This document shows, piece after piece, positions 26,752-34,358 of a stretch of DNA of 64,000 bases. Location of the stretch: positions 2,418,001 through 2,482,000 of the forward strand of contig NZ_CP135922.1 of the NCBI RefSeq assembly GCF_032399705.1, given 5' to 3'. Below the pieces are notes generated by a model. That model did no database searches. It worked only from the letters and a program-made list of their open reading frames with translations, and was not told the origin of the DNA. Within the stretch, counting starts at the first letter, position 1; each line of letters begins with the position of its first letter. This DNA is from Paenibacillus sp. BIC5C1 (GTDB taxonomy: Bacteria > Bacillota > Bacilli > Paenibacillales > Paenibacillaceae). A program made the translations under genes and the position numbers.

Positions 26752-27519
26752 ATGAAAGTAGATGTATTAACTCTCTTCCCGGAAATGTTTGAAGGTGTGT
26801 TCGGAACCAGCATTCTGGGCAAAGCCCAAACCAAAGGGCTTGTATCTCTGGGAGCAACAAACTTTCGGAATTTTGCAACCAATAAACATAATACAGTTGA
26901 CGATGCACCTTACGGCGGAGGTGGAGGCATGGTATTAAAGCCAGATCCCATCTTTGCTGCTGTCGAGGATGTATTAGAGCAGCGAGGCGAAGCTGCGGCA
27001 ACGATGAAACCCCCACGTATCATTCTGATGTGCCCGCAAGGTGAGACGTTCACACAGAAAAAAGCAGAGGAACTTGTACAAGAAGATCATCTGATTTTTA
27101 TTTGCGGACATTATGAAGGTTATGATGAGCGTATCCGAGAGTTTCTCGTGACAGACGAATTGTCAATTGGTGATTACGTGCTGACGGGTGGCGAACTACC
27201 TGCGATGGTGGCGATTGACAGTATTGTGCGCCTTATTCCGGGTGTACTTGGTAATGAGACAAGTGCTGTAACGGATTCATTCAGTACCGGATTGCTCGAA
27301 TACCCGCATTATACGCGCCCTCCGGAATTTAGAGGTATGAAGGTGCCCGATATGCTGTTATCGGGACATCATCTGAATATTGAGGCATGGCGCAGGGAGC
27401 AGTCCTTGCTTCGCACGCTGGAACGTAGACCGGATATGTTGGAGACGGCGGACTTGACGGACAAAGAACGGATTTGGCTAAATAAGCTTCGTTCTGAACG
27501 TGAAAAGAATGCAGAGTAG
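26752..27519 (+). CDS. trmD: tRNA (guanine37-N1)-methyltransferase TrmD
   Basis: 255 aa SPOUT enzyme that methylates G37 and prevents frameshifting. N-terminus [19 protein letters not shown]-binding trefoil knot with [12 protein letters not shown] and [15 protein letters not shown], and the catalytic Asp in [11 protein letters not shown]. The C-terminal part has [14 protein letters not shown]. Coupled to rimM with a 1-nt gap. A terminator follows. Confidence 0.96.
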   Translation: MKVDVLTLFPEMFEGVFGTSILGKAQTKGLVSLGATNFRNFATNKHNTVDDAPYGGGGGMVLKPDPIFAAVEDVLEQRGEAAATMKPPRIILMCPQGETFTQKKAEELVQEDHLIFICGHYEGYDERIREFLVTDELSIGDYVLTGGELPAMVAIDSIVRLIPGVLGNETSAVTDSFSTGLLEYPHYTRPPEFRGMKVPDMLLSGHHLNIEAWRREQSLLRTLERRPDMLETADLTDKERIWLNKLRSEREKNAE

Positions 27520-27569
27520 TTGGATAGTATCTCGTTTGAGCACGTAAAATAACTCATTTCAAAGCTTGT

Positions 27570-27605
27570 AAGACCAACCTTGTGATATAAAGGTTGGTCT
27601 TTTTC
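27570..27605 (+). terminator. Rho-independent terminator of rimM-trmD
   Basis: AAGACCAACCTT pairs perfectly with AAGGTTGGTCTT around GTGATATA, followed by TTTT. Confidence 0.92.
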
Positions 27606-27673
27606 TGTATTGAAGAATGTGAAAAACTGGATTTCCATTGGCAATTACTATAAAATATAAGCGTATTATGAAA

Positions 27674-27698
27674 CTTAGTTTCATCAAATGAAACTAAG
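27674..27698. promoter_or_regulatory. Operator-like inverted repeat before the VOC gene
   Basis: CTTAGTTTCAT-CAA-ATGAAACTAAG has perfect 11-bp arms, and a further ATGAAAC just upstream overlaps the left arm. It ends 12 nt before the ATG, overlapping the expected ribosome binding site, so it could be an operator or an RNA hairpin limiting translation. Confidence 0.55.
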
Positions 27699-27710
27699 GG
27701 TGGCGTATAT

Positions 27711-28091
27711 ATGTCTTATCACTTTTATGGTCTTGACCATGTACAACTTGCTGCACCAGAAGAGTGTGAAACGGATGCACGTAATTTTTTTAATAAAGTG
27801 TTAGGTTGGAACGAGATTCCCAAACCTGAGATTTTAAGAAAACGTGGTGGTGTTTGGTTTCAATGTGGCATGCATCAAGTACATATTGGAGTGCAAAGAG
27901 ATTTTGTTCCCGCTATAAAAGCACATCCAGCATTTCACGTACAGAATTTAGATGCGTTGCGTGACAATCTGAATCGTAACCATATTCAAGTCATTGATGA
28001 TGAAGCGCGGACTGATGAAGGTGTAAAAAGGTTCTATATCAATGATCCCTTTGGAAATCGACTTGAATTTCTAGAATGGATTAAGCCATAG
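27711..28091 (+). CDS. VOC (glyoxalase/bleomycin-resistance fold) family protein
   Basis: 126 aa with the paired beta-alpha-beta-beta-beta units of the VOC superfamily. Candidate metal ligands are His in LDHVQLA, His in MHQVHIGV and Glu in NRLEFLEW. The motif YINDPFGNRLEFLEW is typical of small glyoxalase-like proteins. The substrate is not predictable. It is monocistronic between two accessory genes and has a striking inverted repeat just upstream. Confidence 0.85.
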   Translation: MSYHFYGLDHVQLAAPEECETDARNFFNKVLGWNEIPKPEILRKRGGVWFQCGMHQVHIGVQRDFVPAIKAHPAFHVQNLDALRDNLNRNHIQVIDDEARTDEGVKRFYINDPFGNRLEFLEWIKP

Positions 28092-28238
28092 GCCAACAAG
28101 CTTAATCCTAATATTGAAACAATTTTGCCCCTTTGAACATTTTTGCATGTTCCGAATTAGGGTTGTATAAACTGAAAAATTTCTTTATGGTGATTTCAGC
28201 TAGCAAGGTATGAAGACGACAAGCTGAGGAGGAATAGT

Positions 28239-29501
28239 ATGAATCATCAGCCTTATGAAGTTGGCAGAGTGAATATTAGCGAAGCTGGAGAGCGCTGTAA
28301 GATGCTTCTGGGGGATCTGAATGGAGATGGCAGGCTTGAGATGCTGTTGGTGCAGGCTGATGGGGGCATAGATGATCGTTACGTTCCGCATCAGGTATGT
28401 TGTTTGTCGGCATATGATCTGGATGGAACATTAATGTGGCAGGTCGGAACACCGGACCCGGATGCAGGCGGTCCAGGATCAGACTATCCTGCTCAGATTG
28501 TAGATTGGGACGGAGACGGAAATAATGAAGTGCTGTGTGTAATGAACAAACAATTGCTTATTCTGGATGGAAGAACAGGAGTGATAAAGAAACGTCATGA
28601 ATTGCCTGAAGAGCAAGCGCATGATTGTATTATTCTTGCAAACCTAAGTGGTGACCAACACACGATGGATATTCTGCTGAAGGATCGGTATAAGACGTTA
28701 TGGGCATTAGATAACGATTTTAATTTGTTGTGGAAGCATGAAGGCAATATAGGTCATTTTCCGTGGGTATACGATATCGATGGAGATGGCAAAGATGAAG
28801 TGATGGCCGGGTATGACATGCTGGATCATGATGGAACATTATTATGGTCCTGTCAGAATCTTGATGATCACGCAGACTGTATATGGCTTGGCGACGTGGA
28901 CGAGGACGGGGAAGTTGAAATTGTTATTGGTGGCAGTGTCACGGTGATGATGGATCGGTACGGTCATGAAAAATGGCGTTATGAGGATTCGATTGAATCA
29001 CAGCATATCGCATTGGGGAAATTTTATGGAGAAAGACAAGGATTACAGATTGCAGGCCTGGATCGGATTATTCGTGGAGATGAGAATGGCAAGGATGGAA
29101 TGTTTATGCTGGATAGGGATGGAAAAGAACTGTGGAAAGAAGATCGTAAAACTCGTGGCTGGTTAACCATTATTGAGCCTGTACGCAACTGGGATGACAG
29201 CGGGCTTGACTATATCCTGGCTTATCGCCGAGGTGGAGGTGTCCTGCCAGCTTTGGTCAATGGTAATATGCAAATGGTTGCAGCATTTGGAAAAGAGGGC
29301 TATGCCGTACATGCAGACTTGTGTCAGAGTGGAAGGGAACAGGTCATCATCTATGATGCACATGAGGCGGTGATCTATTCCAGCTCAGTGATGGATGTAA
29401 CCACTCCAACCTCTTTGGATATAAAAAGAGCCCAGCTTCAGCCAAAAAGGCTATATAGCTCGACTCTTTATCCCGGCGGGGAAGTTTCAATCTTAGATTA
29501 A
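28239..29501 (+). CDS. FG-GAP/VCBS-like beta-propeller protein, apparently cytoplasmic
   Basis: 420 aa with repeated calcium-loop motifs: DLNGDGRLE (26-34), DWDGDGNNE, DIDGDGKDE and DVDEDGEVE, at regular intervals, indicating FG-GAP-type propeller blades. The architecture resembles the rhamnogalacturonan-lyase-type propellers, but I see no signal peptide and no recognised catalytic site, so a function is not assigned. CTGAGGAGG precedes the ATG. It converges with the deacetylase gene, overlapping it by 4 nt. Confidence 0.75.
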   Translation: MNHQPYEVGRVNISEAGERCKMLLGDLNGDGRLEMLLVQADGGIDDRYVPHQVCCLSAYDLDGTLMWQVGTPDPDAGGPGSDYPAQIVDWDGDGNNEVLCVMNKQLLILDGRTGVIKKRHELPEEQAHDCIILANLSGDQHTMDILLKDRYKTLWALDNDFNLLWKHEGNIGHFPWVYDIDGDGKDEVMAGYDMLDHDGTLLWSCQNLDDHADCIWLGDVDEDGEVEIVIGGSVTVMMDRYGHEKWRYEDSIESQHIALGKFYGERQGLQIAGLDRIIRGDENGKDGMFMLDRDGKELWKEDRKTRGWLTIIEPVRNWDDSGLDYILAYRRGGGVLPALVNGNMQMVAAFGKEGYAVHADLCQSGREQVIIYDAHEAVIYSSSVMDVTTPTSLDIKRAQLQPKRLYSSTLYPGGEVSILD

Positions 29502-30463
29502 TGACTGATCTCTACGGCAGGAAGGATTTCCTGTTGGTCTGATTCAGGGTGGAGCAATGCAGCTAAATCAGTTCCTGTCGTAACCGTTAATCGTGGGAGC
29601 TTCATAGGATTATCCCCAGGTCGAACAAATCCTGAACGGACGGAAAAGGCCATACGATACCCATTTTGCTGCAGCTGATAGATCATCTGCGTGCTGGTAT
29701 AACCGAAAGGGTAGGCCAGATACGGCGTATCTATACCGGTTTCTTTCATTAACTTGATGTCATCACTCAGCAGGCTTGTGTCGAGTCCTACGGGCACGTT
29801 ATCGCCGCAACGCATGTATCCCTTGTGGTGCAAATTATAGGTATGGCTGTTGAACTCAAAGACGTCTTTAGCGTCCTGCATCTCCTGTTTGGAGATAAAC
29901 GTATTTTTGGTTGGATCAAAAGCTGAAGTCTGGTCCTGAATTTTGCTGCCGATTACAAATAGGGAAGCATGGAAATTATATTTTTTGAGCACAGGGTAGG
30001 CTAGGGTATAATTGTTCTGATATCCATCATCAAAGGTAATGACAATGGATTTTTTGGGTAAAGAGATCTGTCCATTCACGTATTGCTCAAGTTGCTCCAG
30101 TGTAATTGTGTTATAGCCTTCTTGATGCAAATATTTCATGTTCTCTTCAAAGTCTTCCAGATTAATGATCGATTTGTTGTTTGGTTCGTGATTGTTGATT
30201 TTGGGCAGTATGTAATGATACATCAGTACAGGTACTTCAGTAGCCGAATCTTGTGCGATGTGAAAAGTAGCCAGATCAAGTGCAGGTTTGGTGGAATAAT
30301 CGGAGTGAGACATTAGAAATGCCTTACGTTTGACCATATCCCAGGACGTGCAAGCTTTGTGAGACATTGCATTGGTAGGATGAGTTACCGCATACGCATA
30401 CATTGTAATAGTACAAGTGAGTAATGCGAGTGCAGCAAGAGCGATTTTTTTGAAGTGTTTCAT
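29498..30463 (-). CDS. Secreted polysaccharide deacetylase (NodB family)
   Basis: 321 aa. Signal peptide or anchor at about 4-27 (IALAALALLTCTITMYAYAV). The NodB domain has the catalytic Asp pair in VITFDDGYQNNY, the zinc-binding His residues in FNSHTYNLHH, and PYLAYPFGYTS as the third motif. Such enzymes remove N-acetyl groups from peptidoglycan or other aminosugar polymers outside the cell. Minus strand, convergent with the propeller gene. GGAGAACC-like ribosome binding site on its own strand. Confidence 0.9.
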   Translation of the reverse strand: MKHFKKIALAALALLTCTITMYAYAVTHPTNAMSHKACTSWDMVKRKAFLMSHSDYSTKPALDLATFHIAQDSATEVPVLMYHYILPKINNHEPNNKSIINLEDFEENMKYLHQEGYNTITLEQLEQYVNGQISLPKKSIVITFDDGYQNNYTLAYPVLKKYNFHASLFVIGSKIQDQTSAFDPTKNTFISKQEMQDAKDVFEFNSHTYNLHHKGYMRCGDNVPVGLDTSLLSDDIKLMKETGIDTPYLAYPFGYTSTQMIYQLQQNGYRMAFSVRSGFVRPGDNPMKLPRLTVTTGTDLAALLHPESDQQEILPAVEISH

Positions 30464-30840
30464 AAGTCGATTGGTTCTCCTTTTGCCATTTCATTTCTTC
30501 GTGGAATTACATTGTAGATGCATCAGCACGTAATCCAACAAGCTATATCATAGACGATCTATCTTAACAGAAAGTTACAGTATTTTTTCCTTCTAATGCT
30601 TGACTTATTCAAGAATACTTTTTAGGACACTTCATAGGAGTGGAGCTTCGATGTATATAAAGAATTGAGCTGAAAAGCGGGTTCAACAGGTGTATTTTAA
30701 TGCAATTTAAAATATGACTATAATAGAATTCAGGGACGTGCTCAAGATGATCATTTTAGCTGATAACGATTAATTGGAGTAAAGAAAATTCAGGGGATTG
30801 AAGAACTAAGCAGTTCCATCAGCAATTTGTTTATTTTTCC

Positions 30841-30869
30841 TTGTGTTTTATTATGCTGCGTGATACAAT
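30841..30869 (+). promoter_or_regulatory. Sigma-A promoter of rplS
   Basis: TTGTGT, 17-nt spacer, TACAAT. Start expected near 30876, giving a leader of about 95 nt. Confidence 0.7.
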
Positions 30870-30875
30870 AAGTCT

Positions 30876-30971
30876 GTTATGTGGAATACGGCGGTCCTCT
30901 ATGGATAATGAAGGAGACAAGGTGTTCTCTGGAAGAAGTATGAACGCCTGTACGGAAGGAGGGAGTCATAG
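30876..30971 (+). promoter_or_regulatory. L19 ribosomal protein leader (candidate)
   Basis: The rplS leader folds with TACGGCG (30887-30893) pairing to CGCC-T-GTA (30945-30952), enclosing GGAGACAAGGTGTTCTC-type inner hairpins. Leaders controlling rplS by L19 are known in low-GC Gram-positives (Rfam L19_leader). Position and the closing stem fit; identity is from memory of the family and needs a covariance search. Confidence 0.55.
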
Positions 30972-31313
30972 ATGAATATCGTTCAAGCGATTACACAAGA
31001 ACAACTTCGTAAAGATATTCCGAGTTTTCGTCCTGGTGACACTTTGAAAGTGCACGTTAAGGTAATCGAGGGAACTCGTGAGCGTATCCAATTGTTCGAA
31101 GGTGTTGTGATTAAACGCCGTGGTGGTGGAATCAGTGAGACTTTTACAGTTCGTAAAATTTCTTACGGTGTAGGTGTGGAAAGAGCTTTCCCGCTTCATT
31201 CCCCTAAAATCGATAGAATCGAAGTGGCTCGCCGTGGTAAAGTGCGTCGTGCGAAGCTTTATTATCTTCGTGAACTACGCGGTAAAGCAGCGAGAATTAA
31301 AGAAATTCGTTAA
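30972..31313 (+). CDS. rplS: 50S ribosomal protein L19
   Basis: 113 aa. Contains [20 protein letters not shown] and [20 protein letters not shown], conserved in L19, which bridges the two subunits near 16S helix 14. GGAAGGAGGGAG precedes the ATG. It has its own promoter, structured leader and terminator. Confidence 0.97.
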   Translation: MNIVQAITQEQLRKDIPSFRPGDTLKVHVKVIEGTRERIQLFEGVVIKRRGGGISETFTVRKISYGVGVERAFPLHSPKIDRIEVARRGKVRRAKLYYLRELRGKAARIKEIR

Positions 31314-31330
31314 TATAACGGATACCGGGG

Positions 31331-31360
31331 AGGGCTTGGAGACAAGCCCTTTTCGTTTTT
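31331..31360 (+). terminator. Rho-independent terminator of rplS
   Basis: AGGGCTTG pairs with CAAGCCCT around GAGA, followed by TTTCGTTTTT. Confidence 0.85.
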
Positions 31361-31569
31361 GTCCGGGAAAAGTTGAACCGGAGGTGCACTTCCGAGTAAA
31401 ATGGTATGGCGGCACATGCGCGAATAGTCCGGGAGGCTTGTGGAATCAGTTATTGAAGGACATTTGAATTGTGGATTAAATGTACTGGTAATGCTTGCGT
31501 GTAAGATTACATAACTGATGATGTGTAAAAACTGCTATAACATGTACTGTGAAGAGAGGAAGATCATTA

Positions 31570-32190
31570 ATGGAACAGGAAGTTCAACAGGACCAGGGCA
31601 ATACTGCTGAAGAGAAAAGCAGTCGATCCAAAAAAGCCAAAAATGAAATTTTCGAATGGCTCAAAGCCATCGTGATCGCACTAGTACTTGTCATTTTAAT
31701 TCGGTGGTTGCTGTTTAAACCGTTTGTTGTGGACGGGCCTTCCATGCAGCCGAATTTTCATACAGGTGAACGTGTAATCGTCAATGAAATTTTATATGAT
31801 ATTAGGGAACCACAGCGCGGAGAAGTAATTGTATTCCACGTTCCAACCGAAGGCCGTGATTTCATTAAACGTGTCATTGCTGTCGCTGGTGATACCGTTG
31901 AGGTTCAGGACGATACGGTTCTCGTCAATGGTAAAAAAGTCGATGAGACTTACATTCAGGGAGCAATCGATGCTGCTGAAGCGAACGGTGGAACCTATAA
32001 CGTGAAGGACTTCCCTAATGAACAATTCCCGGATGGGAAAGTACCGGAAGGTCATGTTTTTGTAATGGGGGATAACCGTCCGAATAGTACGGATAGCCGA
32101 ATGATCGGCTATGTATCACTGAAGGATATTGTAGGTCGTGCAGATGTGATTTTCTGGCCGATCGGCGATATCAAGTGGATTAACCATTAA
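31570..32190 (+). CDS. lepB: Type I signal peptidase
   Basis: 206 aa single-pass membrane protease of the Sip type. A charged cytoplasmic N-terminus (1-28), a membrane helix at about 32-50, then the catalytic Ser in VDGPSMQPNF and the catalytic Lys in RDFIKRVIAVAGDTVE. The final box GHVFVMGDNRPNSTDSR is diagnostic. AGAGAGGA supports the ATG at 31570 over a GTG at 31549. Cleaves signal peptides of exported proteins, including candidates in this window. Confidence 0.94.
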   Translation: MEQEVQQDQGNTAEEKSSRSKKAKNEIFEWLKAIVIALVLVILIRWLLFKPFVVDGPSMQPNFHTGERVIVNEILYDIREPQRGEVIVFHVPTEGRDFIKRVIAVAGDTVEVQDDTVLVNGKKVDETYIQGAIDAAEANGGTYNVKDFPNEQFPDGKVPEGHVFVMGDNRPNSTDSRMIGYVSLKDIVGRADVIFWPIGDIKWINH

Positions 32191-32357
32191 TATGAATGCA
32201 GGATATATAAGCAAAATATAATGTGTACACCAAAACGTAGAAGGCAGAACTAATTTGGGGATAATAGAGATCTGAAGATTGTTTTGCCAACGAAATGATG
32301 CGGTGTGCATGTTATAGATAAAGCCTATATATTAACAAATAATGAGGTGAAGACAAG

Positions 32358-33221
32358 GTGACGATTCAATGGTTTCCAGGTCATATGACCCGAGCCAGAC
32401 GCCAGATTCAGGATAAGTTAAAGCTGATTGACGTGGTCATCGAACTGCTGGATGCCCGTCTGCCTGTCTCCAGCCGCAACCCGATGATTGACGAGATTTT
32501 ACAGGGCAAACCCCGGATGATTTTGTTGAATAAGTCCGACTTGGCTGATGCGAAAGTGACGCAAGAATGGATTGAATATTTCAAAAAAGAGGGAATCACT
32601 GCTTTCCCTGTAGATGCTTCAACAGGTACCAATGTGAAAGACATCCCAACACAAGCGAAGCTTCTCCTAAAAGAAAAGATTGACCGTCAAATAGCCAAAG
32701 GGATTAACCCTCGAGCGGTTCGTGGACTGATTGTTGGTATCCCAAACGTGGGTAAATCCACGCTAATTAACCGACTGGCTGGACGGAACATTGCGGCAAC
32801 GGGAGATCGTCCTGGTGTGACGAAGGGACAACAGTGGATCAAAGTGGGTAAAGAAATGGAACTGCTGGATACCCCGGGTATTCTTTGGCCGAAATTCGAA
32901 GATCAAAACGTGGGTTATCGTCTTGCAGTAACAGGTGCAATTAAGGAAGAGATTCTGAATGCAGAAGACATCGCCTTTTTTGGCATCAGTTATCTAATGC
33001 GTTATTACTGGGATTCACTTGAAGAACGATACGGACTTCAGGAGTTCTCCAAAGATGCAGATGATTCTGACAGCGTTGTTGCGATCATGGAGCAGGTTGG
33101 TCGTATACGTGGTTGTGTGGTAAGCGGTGGGCGTATCGATTTGGAAAAGGCATCGCGAGCATTTCTGCGTGAACTGCGTGCGGGCAAAATGGGACGTTTC
33201 TCTATGGAAGCTCCTTATTAA
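32358..33221 (+). CDS. rbgA: Ribosome biogenesis GTPase RbgA (YlqF)
   Basis: 287 aa circularly permuted GTPase needed for late 50S assembly. Motif order is G4 LLNKSD, G5 DAST, G1 [10 protein letters not shown]2-like TKGQQW and G3 LDTPG, as expected for permutation. The C-terminal ANTAR-like domain binds rRNA. The GTG start has GAGGTGA about 8 nt upstream and gives [15 protein letters not shown], the family N-terminus. Terminator follows. Confidence 0.95.
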   Translation: MTIQWFPGHMTRARRQIQDKLKLIDVVIELLDARLPVSSRNPMIDEILQGKPRMILLNKSDLADAKVTQEWIEYFKKEGITAFPVDASTGTNVKDIPTQAKLLLKEKIDRQIAKGINPRAVRGLIVGIPNVGKSTLINRLAGRNIAATGDRPGVTKGQQWIKVGKEMELLDTPGILWPKFEDQNVGYRLAVTGAIKEEILNAEDIAFFGISYLMRYYWDSLEERYGLQEFSKDADDSDSVVAIMEQVGRIRGCVVSGGRIDLEKASRAFLRELRAGKMGRFSMEAPY

Positions 33222-33622
33222 ATAAGAGACAACTGCCGAAAGAAGCGGCCGTTACCGGATTACCGGGAGCGGTCGCTTTTTGTGTTACTGGAATTAATAC
33301 AGAGGAACCTTGATTGATCTGGAAGGTGATTCTAGAAAATTGCACTTTATGGGATTGTATTGTACGTATATCTGGGTCTCTTAAATCATGCTATGATGAG
33401 TGATGAAGATTTAGCCTGCTCAATGCTGAATATCTTCAATTTAAGCGATCAGATACCGATAAAATAATAACTCACCATCGTATGATCATATATGCTTCAC
33501 AGAAGTTTATTTCTTGTTGAATTGGATCTGGTAGAACAAAAATCGGAAATCTACGTCTATATAATAAAATGATATAAAAGTGATGCGTTGAAGCAAGAGT
33601 GGTCAGAGGAGATGACACCGTA
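33222..33622 (+). other. rbgA-rnhB intergenic region
   Basis: Contains the rbgA terminator at 33242-33281; the rest is AT-rich, presumably with the rnhB promoter, and no gene is seen. Confidence 0.5.
33242..33281 (+). terminator. Rho-independent terminator of rbgA
   Basis: AAGCGGCCG pairs with GCGGTCGCTT around an inner CCG-CCG region, followed by TTTTT. Confidence 0.8.
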
Positions 33623-34327
33623 ATGAATGAAATGAATGAGTTAACTGAATTGACGCAACTGGATGCCCTGGTTGAACCGAAAAAGAAGAAAAAAGAAATG
33701 GTGGAGCCCAAAGATCTGCTGATCTATGAGCGTGAATATTGGGAAAGTGGATTTGAACGTATTGCCGGTATTGATGAAGTGGGACGTGGTTGTTTATTTG
33801 GAGATGTAGTAGCGGCAGCCGTTATTTTACCTCGTGATTTGATTCTGGAAGGGGTTAATGATTCCAAGAAATTAACGGAGAAAAAGCGCGACGCATTATA
33901 CGACATCATTATGGAAAAGGCGTTGTCAGTGGGGATCGGTTATGCGGATGCGGAAACGATTGATCAACTGAATATTAAACAGGCTGCAAGGCTTGCCATG
34001 AAACGTGCGGTAGAAGCCCTTGAGGGCGTGCCGGACTACCTGTTGGTGGATGCAGAAAAAATAGATGTGAATATACCACAGTTGTCCATTATTAAAGGCG
34101 ATGCCAACAGTCAATCCATTGCGGCAGCATCCATTATTGCGAAGGTTACCCGGGATAGGCTATGCAAGGAAGATTGGGATACGTTATATCCGGAATATGG
34201 GTTATCGATACATAAGGGATATGCAACGAAATTTCATCGTGAACAAATTATGGCTCTTGGTGCTACACCCATGCATCGTCGCAGTTTTCTCGGCAATCTA
34301 CTTGGAGAACAGCACACTTTATTTTAA
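33623..34327 (+). CDS. rnhB: Ribonuclease HII
   Basis: 234 aa. Nicks RNA in RNA-DNA hybrids and removes single ribonucleotides. The catalytic Asp-Glu pair is in GIDEVGRG, further acidic residues are in LLVDAEKID and in YPEYGLSIHKGY. The segment after GIDEVGRG reads CLFGDVV, where most family members have PLAGPVV. The N-terminal extension (about 1-45) is Lys-rich and low in complexity. GAGGAGA lies 10 nt before the ATG at 33623. It is followed directly by a FliK-like gene. Confidence 0.92.
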   Translation: MNEMNELTELTQLDALVEPKKKKKEMVEPKDLLIYEREYWESGFERIAGIDEVGRGCLFGDVVAAAVILPRDLILEGVNDSKKLTEKKRDALYDIIMEKALSVGIGYADAETIDQLNIKQAARLAMKRAVEALEGVPDYLLVDAEKIDVNIPQLSIIKGDANSQSIAAASIIAKVTRDRLCKEDWDTLYPEYGLSIHKGYATKFHREQIMALGATPMHRRSFLGNLLGEQHTLF

Positions 34328-34358
34328 TCAGATCATACGCGGAGGGAGGGTGAAGGGC

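Larger units (their letters stand above)
30464..30971. other. Divergent intergenic region deacetylase / rplS
   Basis: The left 370 bp are AT-rich and hold no gene that I can see; they presumably contain the deacetylase promoter. The right part holds the rplS promoter (30841-30869) and the L19 leader. Confidence 0.5.

Noticed and set aside
34101..34358. N-terminal extension of the FliK-like protein into rnhB
   Set aside because: That frame overlaps the well-supported rnhB gene, while GGAGGGAGGG sits just before the ATG at 34359.
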